Part shown: positions 1 to 7,285 of the stretch, piece by piece
Position numbering within the stretch: position 1 is the first letter of the stretch
Layout of the letters: every line of letters begins with the position of its first letter
NCBI RefSeq assembly: GCF_000024965.1
Contig: NC_013530.1
Coordinates: forward strand, 2,108,001-2,172,000
DNA length: 64,000 nt
Origin: Xylanimonas cellulosilytica DSM 15894
GTDB lineage: Bacteria; Actinomycetota; Actinomycetes; Actinomycetales; Cellulomonadaceae
Reading direction: 5' to 3'
Translations under genes and position numbers: made by a program
The notes under the pieces: generated by a model
Database searches by the model: none
The model's input: the letters and a program-made list of their open reading frames with translations, nothing else
Told to the model about the DNA's origin: nothing

Positions 1-670
1 CCACCGCGTCGCCGTCGAGCCGCAAGGCCTCGACCGGGCTCGCCGCGAAGACCGTGCCGTCCAGGGCGACGGCGAGGCGGTCGGCGGCTCCGGTCCCCGC
101 CGTCGCACCGAGGTATCGGCCGACCCAGGCGAACGTGTGAACCATGCCGTTCGCCGGGTCGGCCACGCGCACCTGACGGTGCGCGTCGACCACCACGCCG
201 CGCGGCTGCCACGGCCCCGACGGTGCGGTGGTGGGTCGCCACCTGCCCTCCATCTGGGCCGTGGGCAGCGCCAGGACGGCGAGCCAGCCCTCGGTGGCGG
301 CGAAGAGCCGGTTGCCGCGGACGGCGATCGGCCCGAGCGCGCCGTCGACGGCCCGCACCTCGACGAACCGGCACGTGCACGGGTCGAACCGCAGCAACCG
401 CCCCGTGGCGGCGTCGAGCAGCCAGATCGTGCCGTCCTCGGCGACCGCGACGTTCGCCGGTAGGCGCAGCCCTCCGAACGTGCCGGCCGGGTCGGTCATC
501 GGGCGCAGGCCCGCCGGGTCGCGAGCCAGGCGCAGCGCCCCGCCCGCCACGACCACCGTGGGCTCGACGCCCTGGGCCGCGCAGACGCGCCAGCCGGTCG
601 CGGCGTCGAGCAGCAGCGACAGCGGGTCGTGGGGCGGGCGTCGCACGGGCGCCATCGTGACGACGCTCAT
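1..670 (-). CDS. eCIS-locus protein with NHL/propeller-like repeats (C-terminus outside window)
   Basis: The reading frame is open from the ATG at 670 to the left edge, so only about 223 N-terminal residues are visible. The start overlaps the stop of the baseplate J gene as TGATG, which places it in the same operon. The sequence contains repeats that look like NHL or beta-propeller blades, for example LPANVAVAEDGTIWLLD near residue 65 followed by TGRLLRFDP, and later a second weaker GVVVDAHRQVRVADP unit. Such proteins are commonly annotated as phage tail proteins in actinobacterial contractile injection loci. A role in the baseplate or as a fibre or target-contact protein is inferred from position only. 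Confidence 0.6.
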   Translation of the reverse strand, partial: MSVVTMAPVRRPPHDPLSLLLDAATGWRVCAAQGVEPTVVVAGGALRLARDPAGLRPMTDPAGTFGGLRLPANVAVAEDGTIWLLDAATGRLLRFDPCTCRFVEVRAVDGALGPIAVRGNRLFAATEGWLAVLALPTAQMEGRWRPTTAPSGPWQPRGVVVDAHRQVRVADPANGMVHTFAWVGRYLGATAGTGAADRLAVALDGTVFAASPVEALRLDGDAV

Positions 671-2625
671 CACGCCTCCCCCGCGTAGGCGCCGGACACC
701 TGGTGGGCCGTGGAGAACACGAGCGCACCGGCGGCGATCGGCACGTCGCGGCACTCGGGCTGCTCGACGCCGTCGAGCGAGACGAACAGGTGGTCGACCG
801 AGTCGACGCCCGGGACGTCGAGCACCTTGCCGAACACGCGCGAGAAGGACACGGCCCCGCCGAACGGCCAGCCCGTCCCGGCGTCGCCACCGGTCAGCGG
901 GTGGAAGTACGCGAGCAGCGCCGCGTCGATCTCGCGCAGCACCCGGGCCTGGTCGGCCGTCTCGGCGACGACGACCCGCACCTCCACGCTCACGCGCTGG
1001 TACGTGGGCGGTGCCACGTACACCTCGGTGGTCAGCAGCCGCCGCTGCTGCAGCTCGGCACAGACCGTCCGCAGCGTGCCCTCGCTCGGCACGGGCCGGG
1101 CGGAGTCCGACCGCGGCACCACGACGACGGTCACGACGCCCGGGATCGGGGTCTCGGGGAACTGCGGGTGGTACAGCGGGAACGCCTTGGCGCGCGCGAT
1201 GTTCGCGGCACGGACCGCGAACAGCTCGAAGTCGTCGGTGGTCACCGCCCGCTCGCGCGCGCGGACGGACGCCGGCGCGCGCAGCTTGGCGGAGTCGATC
1301 GTCTCCTCGTCCGACCCGCCATAGCTGGGCCGGACGTTGACCACCGTGGCGTCGTCGATACCCTCCAGGGCGCTGCGCAGCATCGTGAGGGTGCCTGCGG
1401 CGACGTTGCCGGACGTGCCGCCGCCGTACCGGTAGCTCGCCGCGACCACGTTGGCCCCCGGGTTGTCCGGGTTGGCGATCGGCACCGCACCGTGCACGCC
1501 GTCGCCGAACCGGATCTCCCCCGTCGTCCGGTTGAGCACGAACACCGGGTCCGCCGGTCCCTGCGCGTACAGGTCGGGCACCTCGCGCCAGGTCTCCGCA
1601 CCCGACCTCTGGTCGACCGTGAGCGTCAGCGACCCGTCGAGCACCGGCGTCTGGGACAGCGCGAAGACCTGGTCGCGGCGTCCGTTCGATCCGCCGAGCA
1701 CCTCGCCCTCGACGGTCTCCATCTGGGTGAGCGTCATCGTGTTGGGGCGGATCGCGAGGATCCGCGGGGCCCGCTCGTACTGGCTGGAGGCGACCAGCGC
1801 GCGCAGCCAGAACAAGGGCTCCGGCGCCGGGGCGATGGTCGTGGCCACCAGCGCGCTCGCGGGCGTGCGCACCACGATCGAGCCGCTGCGCGTCAGCGCC
1901 GCCGTCCGGTCCTCGAGGACGGTCAGCTCGGCCCAGTCGGTCCCGTCCCAGTACTGCCAGCGGAGCGTCGCCGGGCGGAACCGGTCGGCCCCCGGACCAC
2001 AGGTCACGGGCGACGTCCCGCCGTGCTCGGAGTCCACCCAGGCGTAGAACGTCACCTCGGTCTGCGGGAACGGCTCGGTGGCGTCGAACCCGAGCAGCAG
2101 CGCCGCCCCGGCGTTGGCCGCCGGGCCGAACGGCTCGTACCCGGTGGCGTCGGCGTCGGCCCGCGTAGCGTCGGTGTGCGCCGCACCGTCGTAGACGAGC
2201 ACCGTCTTGCGCACGTGCTTGAGACACGTCAGGGCACGTTCGGCCTCGAACACCAGCGGCGGGCCGCCACCCGGCGTCTCGGCGATGACCTGCGTGCGCC
2301 GGGGAACCTGCACGGTCGCGGGCGCCGTCGCCTTCACACCGAAGGAGATCTCCACCTGCGCGGGCCGGGCCGGGGTCAGCTCGACGCCGAGAAGCTGCAG
2401 GAACTTCAGGTACAGCAGGTCGGGCACCCGGTTCATCCGGTAGGCGAGCGTCTCACCCAGCCACGCGAACACCTGCAGCATCGTGATGCCCGGGTCGGAG
2501 TCGTTGATGTCGGTCCACACCGGTTTCCACTCCGGGGTGTACCGGGCGATCTGCGAGCGCATCTCGGCGAGGATCGCGTCGTGGTCGCGGTCGTCGAGCA
2601 CCGGGATGGCATCCTCGAGGGGCAT
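670..2625 (-). CDS. Putative baseplate assembly protein, baseplate J/Afp11-like
   Basis: This is a 651-residue protein of the large baseplate J-like family (Afp11/Pvc11 position), a wedge component joining hub and sheath in contractile injection systems. The N-terminal part (ITMLQVFAWLGETLAYRMNR, about residues 45-65) is the family hallmark, and the C-terminal half holds the J-like core (VRARERAVTTDDFELFAVRA). The length fits the large eCIS form rather than the shorter phage P2 gpJ. I chose the ATG at 2625 because a GAGGGG stretch lies 9 bases upstream. GTG codons at 2631 and 2634 would overlap the gp25 stop and are alternatives. It is translationally coupled to the next gene by TGATG. Confidence 0.88.
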   Translation of the reverse strand: MPLEDAIPVLDDRDHDAILAEMRSQIARYTPEWKPVWTDINDSDPGITMLQVFAWLGETLAYRMNRVPDLLYLKFLQLLGVELTPARPAQVEISFGVKATAPATVQVPRRTQVIAETPGGGPPLVFEAERALTCLKHVRKTVLVYDGAAHTDATRADADATGYEPFGPAANAGAALLLGFDATEPFPQTEVTFYAWVDSEHGGTSPVTCGPGADRFRPATLRWQYWDGTDWAELTVLEDRTAALTRSGSIVVRTPASALVATTIAPAPEPLFWLRALVASSQYERAPRILAIRPNTMTLTQMETVEGEVLGGSNGRRDQVFALSQTPVLDGSLTLTVDQRSGAETWREVPDLYAQGPADPVFVLNRTTGEIRFGDGVHGAVPIANPDNPGANVVAASYRYGGGTSGNVAAGTLTMLRSALEGIDDATVVNVRPSYGGSDEETIDSAKLRAPASVRARERAVTTDDFELFAVRAANIARAKAFPLYHPQFPETPIPGVVTVVVVPRSDSARPVPSEGTLRTVCAELQQRRLLTTEVYVAPPTYQRVSVEVRVVVAETADQARVLREIDAALLAYFHPLTGGDAGTGWPFGGAVSFSRVFGKVLDVPGVDSVDHLFVSLDGVEQPECRDVPIAAGALVFSTAHQVSGAYAGEA

Positions 2626-2627
2626 GG

Positions 2628-3023
2628 TCACCACCCCTCGGTGATGTAGAACGGGTAGACGAGGTTGGCTCGGGCGTTGTTGTCCCGGATCCGGTAGTCG
2701 ATGCGCACGAGCAGCACGGTGGGCTGGCCGGGTGCCTGCTCCACGTCGACCGTCATGACGTCGATGCGTGGCTCGTACCGCACCAGCGCTTCACGCACGT
2801 CGGCGGCGACGTCAGCGATGGTCGCGGCGCTGCCCGGGGCGAACACGAGGTCGTGGATGCCGCACCCGAAGTCCGGCAGCATGACGCGCTCGCCGCGGCC
2901 GGTGGACAGGACGAGGTAGATCGACTCCTCGATCTTCTGCTCGAGGCTCGACGTCGCGATCGCCCCCGCCGGTGTGACCTGCAGGGGGAACCGCAGGCCG
3001 ACGCCCAGGTACTCACGGTCCAT
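2628..3023 (-). CDS. GPW/gp25 family baseplate protein (Afp9-like)
   Basis: This 131-residue protein belongs to the gp25/GPW family, the small wedge protein that initiates sheath assembly on the baseplate. Supporting segments are GVGLRFPLQVTPAGAIATS near the N-terminus, RGERVMLPDFGCGIHDLVF in the middle (the family RvMrPdFG-type motif) and VRIDYRIRDNNARANLVYPF at the C-terminus. The ATG at 3023 has AGGAGG 7 bases upstream. An in-frame GTG at 3038 exists, but it includes that ribosome binding site in its coding sequence and is rejected. The gene sits between the unknown 254-residue protein and baseplate J, as expected for afp9. Confidence 0.9.
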   Translation of the reverse strand: MDREYLGVGLRFPLQVTPAGAIATSSLEQKIEESIYLVLSTGRGERVMLPDFGCGIHDLVFAPGSAATIADVAADVREALVRYEPRIDVMTVDVEQAPGQPTVLLVRIDYRIRDNNARANLVYPFYITEGW

Positions 3024-3034
3024 CTCGGTCCTCC

Positions 3035-3799
3035 TCACGGGAGCGTCACCTTCACGCCGCCACCCGCGGGCTCGTAGGTGATCCGGCCGGTCTCCAGGTC
3101 GCCCGCGACGACGACGCGCCGGCCCGGCGCCGGTCGCAGCTCGATGCCGCCATCGGGAAGCAGCACGACGGCGGCGCCTGCCGCGTTCTCCAGCCGCACC
3201 TGCGCCCCGGGCGCGTCGCGGAGCACGCGCAGTCCGCCGATGACCTGCCGGGACGCGTCCTTGAGCAGTGCCCGCAGCAAGGTCGCGTCCTCCGCCTTCT
3301 CACCGTCGTCGGGACCGAGCACGAGCAGGCCGGACTCGGCGGCCGAGACGAACGTGACCGGAGGGCTCGGCGGGCCCGAGACGAGCGCACCGTCCTTGCC
3401 GGCGAACGCCCCGCGGAAGGTGTAGTGCGGGTACCCGGCCGTGGCGGAGGCGAAAGCCGGTGCGCCCGTCGAGTCCGTGGCTCCCGCTGCGACGAGGATG
3501 CCGCTCCACGGCTGCGGGCTGCCCGCCTCGTACGCGAGCTGCCCCGGCGTGAAGGTCTGCCCGGCGACGTCGGGCACCCACGCCTTGGCGGCGTCGTCCC
3601 ACACCTGTGCCGGGGTCCCGGGGGCAGTACGGCGCTGCACGGCGAACCCGAACACGTCGAGGTCGGGCGGCGTGCTCGGCACACCGTCCAGGGTCACCGC
3701 TCCCAGACGGACCGTGACGGGCCGTTCGAGGGCCGCGACTCCCCCACCGGCGTCCGTGAGCTCCACGGCCGGGGCGGGGACTGTCAGGACGGCGCTCAC
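3035..3799 (-). CDS. eCIS-locus protein of unknown function (254 aa)
   Basis: A GTG start at 3799 overlaps the spike gene stop as GTGA, so expression is coupled to the spike. I do not recognise a family. The protein has an N-terminal beta-rich stretch, an aromatic patch (YPHYTFRGAFAGKDG, about residues 140-155), and a C-terminus with alternating polar/hydrophobic strands (VRLENAAGAAVVLLPDGGIE) that resembles beta-helix or OB-type spike sequence. There are no signal peptide or membrane segments. In other loci a PAAR-like tip (Afp10) lies near this place, but no PAAR motif is visible. It may be a spike extension, tip or cargo adaptor; this is inference from position. Confidence 0.65.
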   Translation of the reverse strand: MSAVLTVPAPAVELTDAGGGVAALERPVTVRLGAVTLDGVPSTPPDLDVFGFAVQRRTAPGTPAQVWDDAAKAWVPDVAGQTFTPGQLAYEAGSPQPWSGILVAAGATDSTGAPAFASATAGYPHYTFRGAFAGKDGALVSGPPSPPVTFVSAAESGLLVLGPDDGEKAEDATLLRALLKDASRQVIGGLRVLRDAPGAQVRLENAAGAAVVLLPDGGIELRPAPGRRVVVAGDLETGRITYEPAGGGVKVTLP

Positions 3800-4623
3800 A
3801 GGAGGTTCCCCACTCCGGGCGTGTAGCTGGTCGACACGACGGCCTGGCTGATCAGGGTCGAGCACTGGAGGACGCCGGACACCTGCACCATGGCCGCGTC
3901 GAGCCGGATCATCGGCGCGCTGATCGCGACCGACGGCGCGGTCACCTTGACCTCTGCCGTCGCCGTCACCTCGGCGGCGAGAGCGGTCACCTTGACGGAG
4001 GCGGTCGGCGCGCTCACGGTCACTCCCGTGTCGGCGACCGCGACGCTCACACCCGCCTGGGTGCGCACGGTGACCGCGCTCGGGGCGTCGGTGACGGTCA
4101 CGGTCGTCCCGGACGTCGTCTCGACCGTGATCTCGGCGGGCGAGTCGGTCATCGTCACCTTCTGCCCGGCGGCCGAGGCCAGCAGGACCGTGCCGTCGCC
4201 GTCGCGCAGCTCGAGCCGGTGCCCGCCCTGGGACTTGAGGACGATCTGCTCCTTGCCGCCGCGGTCGTCGAGGTCGAGGACGTGCCCGCTCACGGAGCGC
4301 ACCCGCCGCACGTGCTTGTCGATCCCGTCCTGGAGCGGCGGCTTGTCGACCCCGTTGTGCAGGAACCCGAGCACGTACGGGTGGTCGATGTCGCCGTGGT
4401 CGAACGCCACCAGCGCCTCGTCGTCGACCTCCGGCAGGTAGAAGTAGCCGCGCTCCTTGCCCGCCAGGGGCGAGGAGATCGACACCCAGCCGGACTGCAT
4501 GGAGTCCTCGGCTCCGAGCCAGGGGAAGCGCAGGCGCACGCGACCCAGCTCGTCAGGGTCGTCGACGTCGGAGACGAGGGCGATGACGATCCCCCCGATG
4601 CGGGTCATGGTCGGATGTGCCAT
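3796..4623 (-). CDS. Baseplate spike protein, gpV/VgrG-like
   Basis: This is a 275-residue puncturing spike. The first 90 residues form the OB-fold typical of gpV/gp5 (VSDVDDPDELGRVRLRFPWL, then GYFYLPEVDDEALVAFDHGD and YVLGFLHNG). The remainder is a long run of short repeats rich in T, V and S (VTVTDAPSAVTVRTQAGVSV), which is expected to form a triple-stranded beta-helix needle. It follows the gpD-like hub gene after a 4-base gap, so hub and spike, which are fused in VgrG or Afp8, are separate polypeptides here. It acts at the tip of the inner tube in the assembled particle. Confidence 0.88.
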   Translation of the reverse strand: MAHPTMTRIGGIVIALVSDVDDPDELGRVRLRFPWLGAEDSMQSGWVSISSPLAGKERGYFYLPEVDDEALVAFDHGDIDHPYVLGFLHNGVDKPPLQDGIDKHVRRVRSVSGHVLDLDDRGGKEQIVLKSQGGHRLELRDGDGTVLLASAAGQKVTMTDSPAEITVETTSGTTVTVTDAPSAVTVRTQAGVSVAVADTGVTVSAPTASVKVTALAAEVTATAEVKVTAPSVAISAPMIRLDAAMVQVSGVLQCSTLISQAVVSTSYTPGVGNLL

Positions 4624-4627
4624 CGCC

Positions 4628-5851
4628 CTAGCCCTTCGTGTCCTGGGGCTGCTCGCGCCGGCAGTCGAACGTGGTGACGTACCCGTTGTCGTCGAACGTG
4701 TGGGTCGTCTTGGTGATGAAGTACTCCCCGCTGAGGCGGGCGCCGACGCCGTCGATCTGCACCACCTGGCCGGCGCGGAGCTGCGGCAGCCCCACGACCT
4801 TGACGCCCTCGGCCGTGATGAGCCGCTTGACCTGTTCGACCAGGATCGCGATCGCTCGCTCGCGCGCGTGACAGTTCTCGAAGATCGGCTCGTCGGTGAC
4901 GATCTCCTCGCGCTCGTTGCACCGGAGCATCCGGAACAGGTCGGTGTTGACGTCGATCCGAGGGTCGTCGAGCCTGACCGTGCGCGAGATCGGCTCCTTG
5001 GCAGTCCGGTTCCAGCCCTTGACCGTCACGGACCGCACCTGCGACGCGGTGGAGATCACCGGCTTGAACACCATGAGCGACCGGCCCCACGTCAACCGGT
5101 ACCTCACCGTTCGGAAACCGGGGATGAACCCGGGCCGGGCCGGGCCGAAGTAGAGCCGCCGCTCGATCTTCTGGTCCTTGTCCGCCTCCTGGACGAAGAT
5201 GACGAACCCGCGTGCCCGGGCCCGTTGCCACATGAAGTCGAGGTCGGTCTGCCTGTTCTGCGTGATGACGGGGACGGGCTTCTCGTTCTGCGTGGCGTCC
5301 GGGTCGATGTACACCGGCAGCGGGAACCGCTTCCTGCCGTTGTCGCTGCGCTGGGCCAGATCCGCGATGACCTCGGTGTCCCTCTTGCCGTGCCAGGTGT
5401 CCGAGTACTGCTTGCCGCGCAGCTGGTGCAGCACGTTCTGCCCGGTCACCTTGAGCACGGCGCCGCCGTCGGTGAACTCCGGCTGCATCGTGGTGAACGT
5501 CCCGCGGACCATCGTCACGAGGTCGTTGCCGTACCCGAGCCGGACCTCCACCTCCTTGCCGCAGGACTCGAAGAGCGTGCGCAGGGCGTGGTTCCTGTGC
5601 CCCGGCGTGAGCTCGTCCGCGGTCTCCGAACCGATGTAGCGGAACTCGTGCCGCTCGTCGTCCCAGTTGTTCACGACGAGGGTGAACGAATCGATCGTCT
5701 CGATCGAGTCCACGTACGTCAGCGACACGATGTCCTTCGCGATGTCCCGGGGCAGCCCCTGGCCGTCGATGAGGATCTCCATGCGCGGCACGTAGAAGCC
5801 GCCGTACTCGGTCGACTGCTGCGCGAGCGGGGTGAAGGTGTCGGTGCTCAT
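4628..5851 (-). CDS. gpD-like baseplate hub protein
   Basis: This 407-residue protein has the phage late control D/gp27-like hub fold that links spike to tube. Typical segments are VEVRLGYGNDLVTMVRGTFT (about residue 100), QYSDTWHGKRDTEVIADLA and the C-terminal GEYFITKTTHTFDDNGYVTT, the usual end of this family. The start ATG at 5851 overlaps the LysM gene stop (ATGA). A longer frame begins upstream, but it runs through the LysM gene and has no ribosome site. The gene is immediately upstream of the spike, as in most eCIS loci. Confidence 0.88.
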   Translation of the reverse strand: MSTDTFTPLAQQSTEYGGFYVPRMEILIDGQGLPRDIAKDIVSLTYVDSIETIDSFTLVVNNWDDERHEFRYIGSETADELTPGHRNHALRTLFESCGKEVEVRLGYGNDLVTMVRGTFTTMQPEFTDGGAVLKVTGQNVLHQLRGKQYSDTWHGKRDTEVIADLAQRSDNGRKRFPLPVYIDPDATQNEKPVPVITQNRQTDLDFMWQRARARGFVIFVQEADKDQKIERRLYFGPARPGFIPGFRTVRYRLTWGRSLMVFKPVISTASQVRSVTVKGWNRTAKEPISRTVRLDDPRIDVNTDLFRMLRCNEREEIVTDEPIFENCHARERAIAILVEQVKRLITAEGVKVVGLPQLRAGQVVQIDGVGARLSGEYFITKTTHTFDDNGYVTTFDCRREQPQDTKG

Positions 5852-6567
5852 CGCGTCACCGCCCCGGACGTCGGCGGCACGCGCACCGATGAACCGACGA
5901 CGAGGCGCCGCGGGTCGTCCAGCCCGTTGGCGTCCGCCAGGTGGCGCCACCGCGCCGGCTCGTCCAGGTACCGCCAGGCGAGCAGCGGCAGGTTCTCGCC
6001 GTCGGCGACCACGTGGTCACGCGTGTGGTCGGAGGACTTGAGCCCGAGCTCCTTGAGCTGCTGCTCCAGGGGCCGGTACTCCTCCATCGTGACGTCGAGC
6101 ACCGCACGGAGCGGGACGCCGTCGGGGTTGAACAGCGAGAAGGTCTGCTTGACGTTCGTGACGAGCCCGGTGAACTCGGTGCGCCGCTGGTTCTCGTACA
6201 TCGCAGGGAGCTCGGCCCCGGGGAACTTCTCGTTCCACGCGAACGTGCACACCGCCGACGCGTGCGTCTCGGGGTCGATCTTGACCAGCCCGTAGAACTT
6301 GTCCGTCTCTCGGGTCACCGACTCGGCCTTGGCGCCCGTGCCCTTCTCGGTCGAGTCGAAGAAGAGCTGGACGGTGAGCTTCTCGCTCAGGCCCCGCACG
6401 AACTGGCGCACCGGGGCGTCCAGCCCGGGGATCGCGAGCTCGGCGATCTTCGGCGACTTGTCGAGCACCAGCGAGCTCGGGTTGAACTGCACCTTGAGCT
6501 CGTCGGTCGTGCCCCTCTTGCGCCGGACCTTGAACCGGGCGGGCTCCGTCTTGGCCACCGCACTCAC
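5848..6567 (-). CDS. LysM-domain tail adaptor (Afp7-like)
   Basis: This is a 239-residue protein. The N-terminal domain (LKVQFNPSSLVLDKS, VQLFFDSTEKGTG) is the conserved eCIS adaptor fold. It is followed near residues 185-235 by a short LysM-like segment (VVADGENLPLLAWRYLDEPARWRHLADANGLDDPRRL). In Afp and phage-tail-like systems this protein joins hub and tube, and the LysM part is structural rather than proven peptidoglycan-binding. The start ATG at 6567 overlaps the stop of the 61-residue gene by 4 bases. No secretion signal is present. Confidence 0.86.
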   Translation of the reverse strand: MSAVAKTEPARFKVRRKRGTTDELKVQFNPSSLVLDKSPKIAELAIPGLDAPVRQFVRGLSEKLTVQLFFDSTEKGTGAKAESVTRETDKFYGLVKIDPETHASAVCTFAWNEKFPGAELPAMYENQRRTEFTGLVTNVKQTFSLFNPDGVPLRAVLDVTMEEYRPLEQQLKELGLKSSDHTRDHVVADGENLPLLAWRYLDEPARWRHLADANGLDDPRRLVVGSSVRVPPTSGAVTR

Positions 6568-6749
6568 CCCCGCTCCGCGTCGCGCTGCATCTCGACGACG
6601 GAGCGCGGGTCGAGCTCACGCCGCAGCGCGCGACGGTCGGCGTCGTCGGCGGCCAGCCGGGCGCGCACCCGGTCCGCGATCCGGTCGACGTCCTCGGCCG
6701 TCAGCCCGTGGACCTCGGTCGTGCTCAGCTCGTCGATCCGTACGTCCAT
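6564..6749 (-). CDS. Small eCIS-locus protein (61 aa)
   Basis: This 61-residue, strongly charged, helical protein starts MDVRIDELSTTEVHGLTAED and ends in RSVVEMQRDAERG. It is coupled on both sides: its ATG overlaps the tube-2 stop (TGATG) and its stop overlaps the LysM start. The tight overlaps and its position between tube and LysM protein match the short, poorly conserved protein often found at the afp6 position in eCIS loci. I cannot assign a biochemical function; a chaperone or baseplate-assembly role is conjecture. Confidence 0.7.
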   Translation of the reverse strand: MDVRIDELSTTEVHGLTAEDVDRIADRVRARLAADDADRRALRRELDPRSVVEMQRDAERG

Positions 6750-7285
6750 CACAGGCTCACCTTCGCCAGACCCGCGGCTTCCTTGAGCAGCGAGAGCTGC
6801 CACAGCCCCTCGTGTGCGAGCTCGAGCGTCTCGACGGCGACGTCCTTGCCGACGGCGTTGAGCGCCGGACCCGTGAACTTGACTGGGAACGCCCGGCGGA
6901 CGGTCCATACGTTGTGCGGGATGCGCAGGCCGTCGAACAGGATGATGAGCCCGTCCTTGCGCTGGACCTTGCCCTCGCCGAACCCGTACAGCCAGTCCCA
7001 CCCGGACTGGCTGATCCGGGACACGCCCCGCTTGAGCACGAGGTTCGACCAGGTGGTGCGGGTGGGGAACCGCAGGTCGCCGTCGTGGCGCCCGCCGACG
7101 GCCAGCTTGTGGTCGGTCTGCACCATCTCCAGGCCCGAGCACTCGGAGAACCCGCCGAGCAGCACGTCGCCGATCACCGTCGCGGCGATCGACAGCGCCG
7201 ACGACGTGTCGGCGAACATGACCACGAAGTTGTGGTTGAGCGGTGGGTCCAGGCGGAGCCCGGTGATCTCGGTCACGACGCTCAT
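6749..7285 (-). CDS. CIS inner tube protein, second paralogue (178 aa)
   Basis: This is a gp19/Afp1-5-type tube subunit of 178 residues. Hallmarks are LNHNFVVMFADT at the N-terminus, GGFSECSGLEMVQTDHKL and TWSNLVLKRGVSRISQSG, which match the FsEvsGL...vLKRG pattern of the other tube protein in the locus. It is longer than the 147-residue tube at 9344-9787. In Afp-type systems the longer paralogue (Afp5) caps the tube at the baseplate, so this copy next to the LysM/hub genes is probably the baseplate-proximal tube initiator. The start ATG overlaps the second sheath gene stop (ATGA). Confidence 0.88.
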   Translation of the reverse strand: MSVVTEITGLRLDPPLNHNFVVMFADTSSALSIAATVIGDVLLGGFSECSGLEMVQTDHKLAVGGRHDGDLRFPTRTTWSNLVLKRGVSRISQSGWDWLYGFGEGKVQRKDGLIILFDGLRIPHNVWTVRRAFPVKFTGPALNAVGKDVAVETLELAHEGLWQLSLLKEAAGLAKVSL

